Shown here: positions 48,326-57,646 of the stretch, one piece after another
How positions within the stretch are numbered: the stretch's first letter is position 1
Layout: every line of letters begins with the position of its first letter
Origin: Alkaliphilus metalliredigens QYMF
GTDB lineage: Bacteria; Bacillota; Clostridia; Peptostreptococcales; Natronincolaceae
Assembly (NCBI RefSeq): GCF_000016985.1
Contig: NC_009633.1
Location: 1,612,001 to 1,676,000, forward strand
DNA: 64,000 nucleotides
Direction of reading: 5' to 3'
The notes under the pieces: model-generated
What the model saw: only the letters and a program-made list of their open reading frames with translations
What the model was told of the DNA's origin: nothing
The model's database searches: none
Position numbers and translations under genes: made by a program

Positions 48326-49390
48326 ATGAAAAAGTTTTTAGCTTTATCAGCAGCACTATTATTATCGGTAACACTTGTTGGGTGCTCAGAGGAAGCGCCA
48401 GTAGAGGTATCTCAACCAATTGAAGAAAGTGTTGCTTCACTTGAAGGTCGATATGTTGGGTACTCATGGAATGGAGAAGCAAATGGAACTTCTCTTGAAG
48501 ATACCAACCAATATATTGAAACAATTCTTGAGTTAGACCAAGACGGAATCATCCAAGATGCAAAATTGAGTTTCTTTGTACAAAGAGATGGATACTGGAC
48601 AATGCGTCAAAGTGGAAATGCCTATGTTGATGTAGATTTCTCCGTAGATCCGACACCTGCTGAAGGTGGAGCAGACTATGTAGCAGGAAATTCTATGTTT
48701 ACTGTACATACAGCAGACATGATGGCATTTTATGCTTTTGCTGTGGATAACTCAGGTGATACAGCGGTTGTGATGGTAGATCCAATTACGAGATATCAGT
48801 TTGAGATGAAGATTCCTCAAGACTTTGATTTTGATACACCTGTTGGAGAAATGACAATCGGAAGTGGATTGACAGTGCCAACAGTTAGAACCAGCGGTAA
48901 TCGTGCAGCTGAGTGGGATGAACTAGCTGATAACAACATTTTTAATGTAAGTGGATGGTCTCATGTGGTGAACGATGTTGGTGTGTTAGCAGACATTGAT
49001 GAATCATCTACAGTACAAGTGTTTCTTGAAGCACTAGGAGTAGAATTTGACGGTGGACAGCCTCAGTCTAGAGCGGTTGAATACGGATACTTTGGTAAAG
49101 GTGGATGGGAAGGTAACCATAACGCCATCGCACAATCATTAATTGGTCAAAATGCAACGGAAATGACTTCCTTAGTTGATTGGTCAAATGAGCGTTATGC
49201 GGCTAATATCAATGAGCAAAATCAATTCGGCCTTGATACTGAATCAGGAGCAACAAGAACAGTACAAGATTCTATTAATACGATTTCAGGTGCAACAGTT
49301 AGGATTACAAGAGAAGCAACATCTTATCAACGTGCATTAGTGAACGCTGGGATATTAAGCGAAGAAGACGTGATTATTGGTCGATTCTAA
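48326..49390 (+). CDS. Exported lipoprotein with C-terminal FMN-attachment-like motif
   Basis: This 354-aa protein starts with a lipoprotein signal (MKKFLALSAALLLSVTLVGC). The mature part has beta-rich segments (LEGRYVGYSWNGEANGTSLE, YIETILELDQDGIIQDAKLS) and ends with DSINTISGATVRITREATSY, in which SISGAT-type Thr is the target of ApbE flavinylation in FMN-binding domains. It is likely a surface electron-transfer or sensing lipoprotein. GGGGGACG precedes the ATG. The family name is uncertain. Confidence 0.7.
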   Translation: MKKFLALSAALLLSVTLVGCSEEAPVEVSQPIEESVASLEGRYVGYSWNGEANGTSLEDTNQYIETILELDQDGIIQDAKLSFFVQRDGYWTMRQSGNAYVDVDFSVDPTPAEGGADYVAGNSMFTVHTADMMAFYAFAVDNSGDTAVVMVDPITRYQFEMKIPQDFDFDTPVGEMTIGSGLTVPTVRTSGNRAAEWDELADNNIFNVSGWSHVVNDVGVLADIDESSTVQVFLEALGVEFDGGQPQSRAVEYGYFGKGGWEGNHNAIAQSLIGQNATEMTSLVDWSNERYAANINEQNQFGLDTESGATRTVQDSINTISGATVRITREATSYQRALVNAGILSEEDVIIGRF

Positions 49391-49436
49391 AAAGCGTTTA
49401 AGATAAACACATGGTAATGTTTTGATAACGAAGATG

Positions 49437-49469
49437 AGAACCCCTATGAAGTCATAGGGGTTCTTTTTA
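49437..49469 (+). terminator. Terminator of the FMN-type lipoprotein gene
   Basis: AGAACCCCTATGA and TCATAGGGGTTCT form a perfect 13-bp stem followed by TTTTT. Confidence 0.92.
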
Positions 49470-49544
49470 AACTTATTATAAAAACACGAATAAGTTGAAT
49501 ACATAGATGGGGGTGAGTACATAGTACTTATAACAAATGACTTT

Positions 49545-50330
49545 CTACTGATCAATGATTAATTGGCTTTCTTCATTAAAGAAGGTTTTATATCCTAATT
49601 GAACAAATAGTATGACGGATAATGCAACACTCCCAAGAATACCAAGCATAATTGCGATTTGATAGTGGATAGCGGTAACAGGAGAGGTGCCAGATAAAAT
49701 TTGCCCTGTCATCATTCCTGGTAAAAATACGATACCCATTCCTACCATGGAATTTATTGTTGGAAGAATTGCAGAATCAAATGCATTGTCTACGATTTCT
49801 TTTGCGGCCATTTTAGGTGTTGCTCCAAGCATTAATGAAGATTCAACAAGATGTCTTTGAGAATGCATACCATCTACAAGTCGTGCAACACCAAGGGAGA
49901 TACCTGTCATAGAATTACCAATCAGCATTCCTGCAATGGGTATAAAATATCTAGGATCATACCAAGGGGAGACATTAATAACCACAAATATGAAATATAT
50001 CAGACTTGATAAAGTACCAAATAGCATGGAGATCGCAATAATCTTCTTAAGTGATTTCGAAAGTTTTGTTTTTGTCCTTTTGAATATATTATAAATAGCA
50101 AATATCTCCATAAGAACGATGACGATAATTGTGTATAACGGATTGATATTGTCAAACAGATAAACGAGTATATAACCCGTTAATATGAGTTGTATTGTCA
50201 TCCTGACTGTTGAGATGAGAATTTCTTTTTCTCTTGAAATGCCCCTAGCCCTTACAATAAATAATAAAATAATAATAAAAACATAGGATGCAGCAATTTG
50301 CCATAATTGAAGTGTGATAACGTCATCCAT
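49545..50330 (-). CDS. fetB: FetB-like ABC transporter permease (UPF0014)
   Basis: This 261-aa permease has about seven helices and the UPF0014 signatures AGMLIGNSMTGISLGVARLV and MVGMGIVFLPGMMTGQILSG. FetAB exports iron and eases oxidative stress in enterobacteria; related transporters export other substrates. Its start lies 3 bases after the ATPase stop, so the two are co-translated. Confidence 0.88.
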   Translation of the reverse strand: MDDVITLQLWQIAASYVFIIILLFIVRARGISREKEILISTVRMTIQLILTGYILVYLFDNINPLYTIIVIVLMEIFAIYNIFKRTKTKLSKSLKKIIAISMLFGTLSSLIYFIFVVINVSPWYDPRYFIPIAGMLIGNSMTGISLGVARLVDGMHSQRHLVESSLMLGATPKMAAKEIVDNAFDSAILPTINSMVGMGIVFLPGMMTGQILSGTSPVTAIHYQIAIMLGILGSVALSVILFVQLGYKTFFNEESQLIIDQ

Positions 50331-50333
50331 CCT

Positions 50334-50969
50334 TTACATCCCCTCCTTGAATAACATACCTTTTTTAATCTCAATGACTTCATCAGCAAAATGATTTGCA
50401 ATTTTCTTAGAATGGGTGACCATAATAAGTGTCTTGTTGTTATCTTTTGTATAATTCACTAGGGCCTCAATAATCGTATGTTCTGTCTCTTCATCTAGTG
50501 CAGATGATGGCTCATCTAACAAAAGAACCTCTGGATCCATGAGAATGACCCTGGCAAGGGCTACTCTTTGTTTTTCCCCACCGGATAGTCTTTCAGCATA
50601 TTCATCTAATTTTTTATTTAATTTCACCACTTTTAATACTTCAGATAGTTTATCATCCGAGACCAGTTGTTTTTCAGAAAACTTCAGTCCGATTAGTAGA
50701 TTATCTTTTATACTTCCACTAAAAATAGCAGGAGATTGGGGAAGCATAACAACATTTCTTCTTAGCTCCACAGAATTGATAGCCGATAGAGATTGTTCCT
50801 GATAAAGGATTTCACCACTATCACAACTAATTAGCTTATTTAATAGTCTTAATAATGTGGTTTTTCCACTCCCACTTTCCCCAACAATACAAGTCACCTG
50901 ATGATTTTTGATAGTAAGGGCTTTAATATTAAGAATGTCTTTGTATTTTACTTCCTTGAATAAAAACAT
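50334..50969 (-). CDS. fetA: FetA-like ABC transporter ATPase
   Basis: This 211-aa ATPase has Walker A GESGSGKTT, Q-loop VVMLPQSPAIF, signature LSGGEKQR, Walker B VLLLDEPSSALD and switch His in MVTHSK. It pairs with the FetB-like permease downstream. GGAGGGA precedes the ATG, and a PadR regulator gene ends 15 bases upstream, forming a three-gene operon. Confidence 0.88.
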   Translation of the reverse strand: MFLFKEVKYKDILNIKALTIKNHQVTCIVGESGSGKTTLLRLLNKLISCDSGEILYQEQSLSAINSVELRRNVVMLPQSPAIFSGSIKDNLLIGLKFSEKQLVSDDKLSEVLKVVKLNKKLDEYAERLSGGEKQRVALARVILMDPEVLLLDEPSSALDEETEHTIIEALVNYTKDNNKTLIMVTHSKKIANHFADEVIEIKKGMLFKEGM

Positions 50970-50984
50970 AGAAATCCCTCCTGG

Positions 50985-51293
50985 TTACTCTTTTATTTCT
51001 TTAAACAATTCATAGGCCTTTCCTCGGGCTTCTTGTAATACTTCGTCCCCTAGTTCGGTTATACTATAATACTTTCTGATTTTACCGGATATTGTTCTTT
51101 CTTCTTTTCTCAGAAGTCCCTTAGACTCCATACTGTGAAGTAAGGGGTATAGGGTTCCGGGACTCATATCATATCCGTGCTCTTTAAGTTCTTCCATCAT
51201 CCAGACACCATAGAATGGCTCCTTCTTTGCATGATGAAGTATATGGATTTGTATAAAACCCAGGAATAATTTTCTTAAAATCTGGTTTTGCAT
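50985..51293 (-). CDS. PadR-family regulator of the fetAB-like operon
   Basis: This 102-aa repressor has LGFIQIHILHHAKKEPFYGV and the wing YDMSPGTLYPLLHSMESKGL, both PadR hallmarks. It is the first gene of the operon, so it likely autoregulates it. Upstream, GCGATATTGCAGTACGATAT shows repeated GATAT units that may be its operator, shared with the divergent chrA promoter. Confidence 0.9.
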   Translation of the reverse strand: MQNQILRKLFLGFIQIHILHHAKKEPFYGVWMMEELKEHGYDMSPGTLYPLLHSMESKGLLRKEERTISGKIRKYYSITELGDEVLQEARGKAYELFKEIKE

Positions 51294-51471
51294 TTGTACT
51301 CACCTCAATATATAATTTAGTTATACAAGATTGATATTGAAATGCGATATTGCAGTACGATATCGGAATGTGGTATAATTATATCATGGAATGATGGTAT
51401 TCTCAACCATGTTCTATTGAAAATTTATGGTATTAAAAATATAGAGAGTAAAGTGGAAAGGGGGATTTTTT

Positions 51472-52671
51472 ATGAATAAAGAAATAAACTTGGAAAGTGA
51501 AAGAAAGCTAACAAGGGGAACATTCTTGAAGGATGTATTCATTTGTTCTTTAGGAGCTTATGGAGGACCTGAAGCTCATTACGGTGTTTTTACAGAGCAA
51601 ATGGTAGTCAAGAAAAAGTATTTAAATGAAGAAGAACTGGTTGAACTGATTGCTTTGTGTAGTATTCTACCGGGTCCAAGCAGTACACAAACCATTGTAG
51701 CCATTGGTCATAAAACAGGAGGACCGCTATTAGCATTTCTAACCATGTTAGTATGGGCTTTGCCAGTACTTACGGTGATGACCTTGCTTTCCTTCGTATA
51801 TCAATTTTTAGATAGTATTAATGTAGCTCAGGATGGACTTCGTTATATTGGCCCAATGGCCGTTGGTTTTATTATTGTGGCTGCCTATCGGATTGGACGT
51901 AAAGTCGTAACAGACAATATGACCCTATTGTTATTGCTATTAGGAGGGGTTACCACTTACTTTATTCGAGCACCTTGGATTTTTCCATTGGTTTTAATCC
52001 TAGGTGGAATTGTCAGTATTATGACCTCAAAAGAGAAGGATTTATGGAATCGTGTAAAATTAAACCCTCCTTGGCCATACTTAATAGCTTTTGGAGTTAT
52101 TACGGTTGGAGCTATCCTTCTCGCCTTTGTATTAGACAATCGAATCATTCATTTATTTGAAAGTTTTTATCGCTATGGATACTTGGTTTTTGGTGGGGGA
52201 CAGGTGGTGGTACCTGTCATGCATAGTGAATTAGTGGAAGTGAATCGATTTATGACAAATCAAGAGTTTTTGACTGGCTATGGACTTGTACAAGGACTAC
52301 CGGGACCCATGTTTAGTTTTAGTGCTTATGCGGGCGGATTGGCAGCCCGTGGGGGCAGTGCATTTACACAAGTCTTAGGCTCTATTGTAGGTGGAATCGG
52401 AATCTTTTTGCCAGGACTCCTTTTAATTTATTTTATCTATCCAATATGGGAGAATTTAAAGAAAATTAAGGGCATAAAGGTTTCTCTAAAGGGTATTAAT
52501 GCAGTTGCTGGTGGGTTAATTGCTGTAGCTGCGGTAATTCTGATGCAAAATAGTGGATTTATGATTGATAATATTGTTGTGACACTTTTGACAGTGGGAC
52601 TGTTATTGACGAAGAAAATCCCAGCACCATTGATCGTACTAGTGGTTCTAATTGCAGGATTTACGATGTAA
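51472..52671 (+). CDS. chrA: Chromate transporter ChrA family, two-domain form
   Basis: This 399-aa membrane protein has two homologous halves, each starting with the family motif: SLGAYGGPEAHYGVF with LPGPSSTQT in the first, and FGGGQVVVPVM with GLVQGLPGPMFSF in the second. About eleven helices are predicted. ChrA exports chromate; some relatives have other roles. A TATAAT-like -10 lies at about 51375 and AAAGGGGG precedes the ATG. It is divergent from the PadR-fetAB operon. Confidence 0.9.
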   Translation: MNKEINLESERKLTRGTFLKDVFICSLGAYGGPEAHYGVFTEQMVVKKKYLNEEELVELIALCSILPGPSSTQTIVAIGHKTGGPLLAFLTMLVWALPVLTVMTLLSFVYQFLDSINVAQDGLRYIGPMAVGFIIVAAYRIGRKVVTDNMTLLLLLLGGVTTYFIRAPWIFPLVLILGGIVSIMTSKEKDLWNRVKLNPPWPYLIAFGVITVGAILLAFVLDNRIIHLFESFYRYGYLVFGGGQVVVPVMHSELVEVNRFMTNQEFLTGYGLVQGLPGPMFSFSAYAGGLAARGGSAFTQVLGSIVGGIGIFLPGLLLIYFIYPIWENLKKIKGIKVSLKGINAVAGGLIAVAAVILMQNSGFMIDNIVVTLLTVGLLLTKKIPAPLIVLVVLIAGFTM

Positions 52672-52903
52672 AGAATTCAAATAGAAAAAATTAAAAAATA
52701 CGTTGCTTTTATATAGAAATCACTTCGTTTATCTATTGACTTTTATCTGATAAACACCTCTTTATCTCTTGAATTTTTTTATCATTTCAGCATGATCAGC
52801 TCCCTTGGCACTCACATATATTCCAGTAAAACATAAGATAGATATATAAGTGATTGAGCGGATTAGAATCTAATGTTTTGATGATTGATAAAGGGGTGAA
52901 GGA

Positions 52904-53854
52904 ATGGGCAGACTAGCATCTGCAACTTTGATTGTTTCTAACTTTGCAGAAGATTCGATTTCTCTGATTGATGTAGCACAACAAAAAGAAGTACAAAGAA
53001 TCTATTTGCAAGAGGGCAAAGGATTATTTCCTCCACGTCCATTGGGACCCCACCACATCGCATTGGATTGGAATCAAAAATATTTATATGTGCCTAATTC
53101 CCATCAAAACTCAGTAACGATCTTGGATTTGTTATTAGGTAAAATGATTGATACCGTCTATGTAGGGGGCTGTCCCACCCAGATTGTTTTGTGCAAAAAA
53201 TATGGGTGTTTATATGTTGCAAATAGCGACTCAAATAGCATATTTGTTTTGAATGTAAACACATTAGAGTCCATGATTCAGATTCCCACTGGTGAAATGC
53301 CCCATGGAATGGTTTTAACCAAGGATCAAGAACGGGTTTTGGTGGCTAACAAAGGAACAAAGTCCATTACTGAAATTCAGACAAGAACAAATGAACAAAG
53401 TGAAGTATACGAAGTAGAATGTCACCCTTGGCATTTGCGATTAAGCTATGATGGAAGGTTTATTTTTGTTGTGGATCACAGCTTTGACTTTGAAAAACAA
53501 GGAAAAATTTGTGTTTACCAGCTGTCGGATATGAAGCTAATGCAAGTGATTCACATTGGGAAAATGCCAGTAGAGGTAATCTGTGATAAGAAAAACAATT
53601 ATTTATATGTGGCAGATTCTGATTTAGATTGTATTCATGTGTTTAATTTAAAAAAGAATCAATATTGTCAAAAGATTAATGTCAGTCATATGCCCCATGG
53701 ACTGGAAATCGATCAAGATGAAATGTATTTGTTTGCAACCAGCATTTCAGATAATGTGGTGGATATCATTGATATTAGACTCAGAAAATGTATTGGCTCC
53801 ATTCCTACTGGAATAGAGCCAACAAGTGTACTGTTTACTCAATTAATAAATTGA
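52904..53854 (+). CDS. YncE-like seven-bladed beta-propeller protein
   Basis: This 316-aa protein consists of YVTN-type beta-propeller repeats (NQKYLYVPNSHQNSVTILDL, GCLYVANSDSNSIFVLNV, NYLYVADSDLDCIHVFNL). There is no signal peptide, so it is likely cytoplasmic. The function of such propellers is mostly binding. Its last 20 bases overlap the end of the convergent DUF4364 gene. Confidence 0.85.
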   Translation: MGRLASATLIVSNFAEDSISLIDVAQQKEVQRIYLQEGKGLFPPRPLGPHHIALDWNQKYLYVPNSHQNSVTILDLLLGKMIDTVYVGGCPTQIVLCKKYGCLYVANSDSNSIFVLNVNTLESMIQIPTGEMPHGMVLTKDQERVLVANKGTKSITEIQTRTNEQSEVYEVECHPWHLRLSYDGRFIFVVDHSFDFEKQGKICVYQLSDMKLMQVIHIGKMPVEVICDKKNNYLYVADSDLDCIHVFNLKKNQYCQKINVSHMPHGLEIDQDEMYLFATSISDNVVDIIDIRLRKCIGSIPTGIEPTSVLFTQLIN

Positions 53855-54362
53855 TAATTTGACCATACAACTCCTGTGCATCGGAGCGCCACTTTTCACA
53901 CATGTCCTTGGCTTGTTTGACATTACCAACACTTAACTTTAAATTGAAGATTGGTGTTCCTTGTTCAATAACTGATAATTTAACTAAATACTCATTATCT
54001 GTTAGTTTTTCATATTCACCTTTTATTTCTGTATTACGCACGAATTCTTCTTTTTTGATATTAAGCAAATGATCAATTTTCAAACGTTTTTCCTCTGGAA
54101 TGCGACTAATAAAATACGTTAGGGTTTTTTTACCTTGATCGGTTATCATAAAAAGCTGTCCAGTGTCCTTTTCTTGTTCCATAATGAAGGATGATTCTTT
54201 TAGCTCACCTATGAACTGCTGAAGCATAAAATAATTCATAATATCATTTTCCATTATAAACTGTGTGAGTTGTATATTGGCTAATGGAAATTGTACTCGA
54301 TCAAATATGTATAACAGCACAAGCTTGTTTTCGGCTAATTGTTCTGATGTATTAAAAAACAT
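53835..54362 (-). CDS. DUF4364 family protein
   Basis: This 175-aa protein starts with the DUF4364 pattern NKLVLLYIFDRVQFPLANIQ, a PadR-like winged helix (QFIMENDIMNYFMLQQFIGE), and ends in a small beta domain. The family is widespread in Clostridia and probably regulatory. AAGGTGG precedes the ATG. Its 3' end overlaps the convergent beta-propeller gene. Confidence 0.85.
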   Translation of the reverse strand: MFFNTSEQLAENKLVLLYIFDRVQFPLANIQLTQFIMENDIMNYFMLQQFIGELKESSFIMEQEKDTGQLFMITDQGKKTLTYFISRIPEEKRLKIDHLLNIKKEEFVRNTEIKGEYEKLTDNEYLVKLSVIEQGTPIFNLKLSVGNVKQAKDMCEKWRSDAQELYGQIINLLIE

Positions 54363-54435
54363 GTATCCACCTTCCTTATAAATAGATATAATATCATATT
54401 AATGTATTTAAGGAAAATTTGAAAGAGAAAGTAAC

Positions 54436-54475
54436 AAAAAAGGAGATGCGAATTTAATTCGCATCTCCTTTTTTT
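54436..54475. terminator. Bidirectional terminator between DUF4364 and the spore protein gene
   Basis: GGAGATGCGAATT and AATTCGCATCTCC form a stem flanked by A-rich and T-rich ends. On the minus strand it ends the spore protein transcript. Confidence 0.92.
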
Positions 54476-54491
54476 ACTTAAATTAATTAAA

Positions 54492-54698
54492 TTATTTACC
54501 AGCCATACTTCTTTCAGCTTGCTCGATTAATCTTTTTACCATATATCCACCAACATATCCATTTTGTCTAGCAGTTAAATTTCCTTTATCAATTGAGTCA
54601 TAGTTTGAAAGACCTAATTCATTAGCAATTTCAGTCTTCATTTGATTAAGAGCTTGTCGAGCTTCTGGTACAACAACACGATTTCCTCTAGAAGCCAT
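54492..54698 (-). CDS. Alpha/beta-type small acid-soluble spore protein
   Basis: This 68-aa protein coats spore DNA. It matches the family closely: VVVPEARQALNQMKTEIANE includes the germination protease site region (TEIANE), and the C-terminal DNA-binding motif NLTARQNGYVGGYMVKRLIE is complete. AGGAGGAG precedes the ATG. It indicates an endospore former. A 50-bp perfect palindrome lies just upstream. Confidence 0.97.
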   Translation of the reverse strand: MASRGNRVVVPEARQALNQMKTEIANELGLSNYDSIDKGNLTARQNGYVGGYMVKRLIEQAERSMAGK

Positions 54699-54713
54699 AT
54701 AATTCTCCTCCTC

Positions 54714-54763
54714 GGTTAAATTAATATTACAACATCATATGATGTTGTAATATTAATTTAACC
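54714..54763. repeat. 50-bp perfect palindrome upstream of the spore protein gene
   Basis: The 25-base arms (GGTTAAATTAATATTACAAC, then ATCAT) are perfectly complementary with no loop. It begins 16 bases before the start codon, just upstream of the ribosome site, and would form a strong leader hairpin or a long operator. No T-run follows it in the direction of the gene. Confidence 0.85.
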
Positions 54764-54851
54764 AAATAGAAAGTAAGATATCCTAGAAAATTTTTATTGA
54801 ATTGAATATTTATGGGAAATATCTATTGATGAATAAGCTCGAAAAATTTGT

Positions 54852-54935
54852 TATAATGAAGGTAAGGGGGAATAGTCATGTTATGTTTAGTTAGAAGTGT
54901 ACAATAAGTACATATACTTCTGACTTTTTTTATTA
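54852..54935 (+). promoter_or_regulatory. Extended -10 promoter, leader peptide and attenuator upstream of the recombinase operon
   Basis: TGTTATAAT (extended -10, TATAAT at 54852-54857) is followed by AAGGGGG and a 9-codon ORF at 54878-54907 (MLCLVRSVQ). The ORF overlaps a hairpin, AGAAGTGTAC paired with GTAC-ATAT-ACTTCT, that ends in seven T residues. The recombinase operon starts 140 bases later. Confidence 0.55.
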
Positions 54936-55074
54936 CTTAAATTTGATAAAAATATGATGAAAAAATAGTGTATTTATAGTTTAATAAGAAGTAGATAAAG
55001 CATTAGCTATTGAATAAAAGATAACTAGAGTAGATGGACTTAAGTTGCTACAAAAAATATGAAATAGGAGAAGA

Positions 55075-56175
55075 GTGGTACGATTGCAATTATTCATTAA
55101 CTATAAAAGAGATATGGAAAACAATATAGAAAAATTAGACAGAGTTGTACTTTTAGACAGTGAGATGAGAATAGTAGATCCAGTATATAATTACTTAAAA
55201 TATCAAAAATCAAAAGGGAGATCAGATAATACATTATTAGCCCAAGCAAGAGATTTAAAATTGTATTGGGAGTTTCTAGAAACAAATAGATATACATTTG
55301 ATCAAATAACACCTTACATAATAGGTCATTTTATTGAGTTTTTAAGAAATGATGAGCACGGGAAAAATATTATTCACATAAAAGTGAGTAGCGTTAGAGC
55401 AGGTAAGACTATTAATCGAATACTGACTACAATACATAATTTATATATATATATTGTTAATACAATGGAAATTAGAAACCCAATTTTGATGGAAGAAATT
55501 AAAAGGCCTCCAAATATGTTTAAAGATTTACTTCATCATACTAGAAGTAATAATAAAACTCATAGGTCGATATTTAAAGTTAAAGAAGTAAATAGAGCTG
55601 TGAGACTAATAACAAATGATGAAGCAGATACCTTTGTTGAAAATTTGGTTAGATGGAGGGATAGGCTCATTTTTAAAATAATGTACATATCAGGGGCTAG
55701 GATACAAGAAGTGTTAGATCTAAAGATAGAACAAATACCAACTCCTGATCCTACTTCTATGGTTGCGGTATTAGAAAATATTAAAAGCAAGGGCAAGAAT
55801 AGAGATTTATATATGCCAATGTATTTACTTGAGGAAATAGATAATTTTATCATGGAAGAGAGAAATCAGGTTGATACAGTGAATAGCTTTATTTTTGTAT
55901 CATATCAGACTCAATATTTAGGCAAGAAACTTACTTATAGAGGAATATATGAAGTGTTTAATAGAGTTAAGAAAAAAACAGGGATATACTTTAACTTCCA
56001 TGATTTAAGACATACATGTGTGACTAATTTTGTTGAATCTGGATTAGATATATCTGTAGTTCAAAAAATTGCTGGACACAAACATGTTACCACAACAGAA
56101 AACTATACACATTTATCCAAGAAGCATATAAATAAAGTAATATCAAAGTATTGGAATGATAGTTCAATGTGTTGA
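55075..56175 (+). CDS. Tyrosine recombinase A (TnpA/RitA-like)
   Basis: This 366-aa site-specific recombinase has a SAM-like N-terminal DNA-binding domain (NTLLAQARDLKLYWEFLETN) and a catalytic domain with Arg in ISGARIQEVLDL, Lys in SKGKNRDL, HDLRHT, the His in AGHKHVTT and the Tyr nucleophile in ENYTHLS. It starts with GTG after AGGAG. It is the first of three recombinases in one operon; the next starts 12 bases after its stop. Confidence 0.9.
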   Translation: MVRLQLFINYKRDMENNIEKLDRVVLLDSEMRIVDPVYNYLKYQKSKGRSDNTLLAQARDLKLYWEFLETNRYTFDQITPYIIGHFIEFLRNDEHGKNIIHIKVSSVRAGKTINRILTTIHNLYIYIVNTMEIRNPILMEEIKRPPNMFKDLLHHTRSNNKTHRSIFKVKEVNRAVRLITNDEADTFVENLVRWRDRLIFKIMYISGARIQEVLDLKIEQIPTPDPTSMVAVLENIKSKGKNRDLYMPMYLLEEIDNFIMEERNQVDTVNSFIFVSYQTQYLGKKLTYRGIYEVFNRVKKKTGIYFNFHDLRHTCVTNFVESGLDISVVQKIAGHKHVTTTENYTHLSKKHINKVISKYWNDSSMC

Positions 56176-56187
56176 AGGGAGAAAAAA

Positions 56188-57645
56188 TTGATAAAAAACT
56201 TACCGAACAACGATAATTGGAAATTGATGGATAAGGATAATGATTCTCAATACTATGAAAAGTCTTTCAATTTTGATTTTTCTTCTATTCATAGTAATGA
56301 TATAAAGAAAATCGTAAAGCTTTATGTTTGGAGAAATTATATTGAAGAAAACAAAACTTTATCTAAGCTATACTACGATGTTAAGAGATTTAAGTATTTC
56401 AATACATTTGTCATTTCTAGAAGAATATTTAATTTGAAAGATCTGACAAATAATGATATTGATATGTTTATGGTATATTTAAATACTTTGGTGTCAGAGA
56501 AGACGAATAAGCCATTAGCTTATTCTTTTAGAAAGTTGTGCTTAGACGTGGTTAAAGCCATTATTCGTTGGGGACAGATATATATGCCTCAGGACTTTCC
56601 TAGGGAAGAAATTTTTACAGGAAGAGAGTATACAGGAGTTAATAAAAAAATTAAAACAGACTTTATTCCAGATCAAGTTATAAAAAGAATAAATAAAGCA
56701 CTTCTTTTAGAAGATAATCTTTATATACGGTGTAGCATAGTTATTTTAAAAGCTACAGGAATGAGAAGTGGTGATCTACTAAATCTAAAGGTTGGATGCA
56801 TGAAGCCTCATCTTATATCAGGACATACAATGACTTGGTTTAACCACAAAAGCCGAAGGTGGATGCAGGATATTCCTATAAATAGTGAGTGTGCAGTAGC
56901 AATAAATGAACTTATTATACATACAGTTGAACTAAGAAGAGATGCTCCTGAAAATATCAACGAATATATATTCATACATAAGATTTCAGCAGGTAAGGCA
57001 AAAGGAGAGGTAAGGCAAATTAATAGCCAAGCACTCTCTGCATGGCTAAATGGAGAATTCAAGAATAATAAAATGATACGAAAAGGATTTATTCAACGAC
57101 ATAATATAACAGATGAAAGTGGATCGTTTTACAATATTAATTCACGTCTTTTTAGAAGGACTTTGGCAACAGATATGTTTTCAAAAGGGGTTGATCTAGT
57201 AGTTATAAAAGAAATGTTAGGTCATTCTAATCCTCAGGTTACCAAGAGACATTATGCAGACGTTAAGGATAAAGAGAGGTCGAAAGTATGGCAAGAAATT
57301 GGCATCATAGGCAATATTAATGATATAGATAAAAGTATCATACCAAATGAAGAAGAATTACTATGGTTTGAAGAAAATAAAGGTGAAAGTGCTAGAATGT
57401 GCGATGGATATTGCACCAAACCAATTGTTAATGGAGAGATATGTGATAGATTAAAAAAAAGAAAAAAATGTTACACTTGCGTAAGATATATTACTACTCC
57501 TGAGTATTTAGAAGCACATAGAATGCATTTAAGAGATTTAGAAAATCAACTAGAGGACAATATTTATGGTGATCATTTTGCAGAACATATAGCACCTACA
57601 ATAGAAATTTTGAAAGAGATTATCAATAGATTGGAGCGACTATAG
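56188..57645 (+). CDS. Tyrosine recombinase B with Cys-rich C-terminus
   Basis: This 485-aa recombinase has Arg in KATGMRSGDLLNL, Arg in NSRLFRRTLATDM (the usual preceding His is replaced), His in LGHSNPQVTK and the Tyr nucleophile in RHYADV. The C-terminal part has a Cys cluster (CDGYCTKPIVNGEICD, KKCYTCVRY) like the zinc-binding tail of TnpB-type recombinases of Tn554. TTG start after AAGGGAG. The next recombinase starts one base after its stop. Confidence 0.88.
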   Translation: MIKNLPNNDNWKLMDKDNDSQYYEKSFNFDFSSIHSNDIKKIVKLYVWRNYIEENKTLSKLYYDVKRFKYFNTFVISRRIFNLKDLTNNDIDMFMVYLNTLVSEKTNKPLAYSFRKLCLDVVKAIIRWGQIYMPQDFPREEIFTGREYTGVNKKIKTDFIPDQVIKRINKALLLEDNLYIRCSIVILKATGMRSGDLLNLKVGCMKPHLISGHTMTWFNHKSRRWMQDIPINSECAVAINELIIHTVELRRDAPENINEYIFIHKISAGKAKGEVRQINSQALSAWLNGEFKNNKMIRKGFIQRHNITDESGSFYNINSRLFRRTLATDMFSKGVDLVVIKEMLGHSNPQVTKRHYADVKDKERSKVWQEIGIIGNINDIDKSIIPNEEELLWFEENKGESARMCDGYCTKPIVNGEICDRLKKRKKCYTCVRYITTPEYLEAHRMHLRDLENQLEDNIYGDHFAEHIAPTIEILKEIINRLERL

Positions 57646-57646
57646 T

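Noticed and set aside
54714-54763. Rho-independent terminator
   Set aside because: There is no T-run after the stem in either direction, and it lies upstream of the spore protein ribosome site rather than after a gene.
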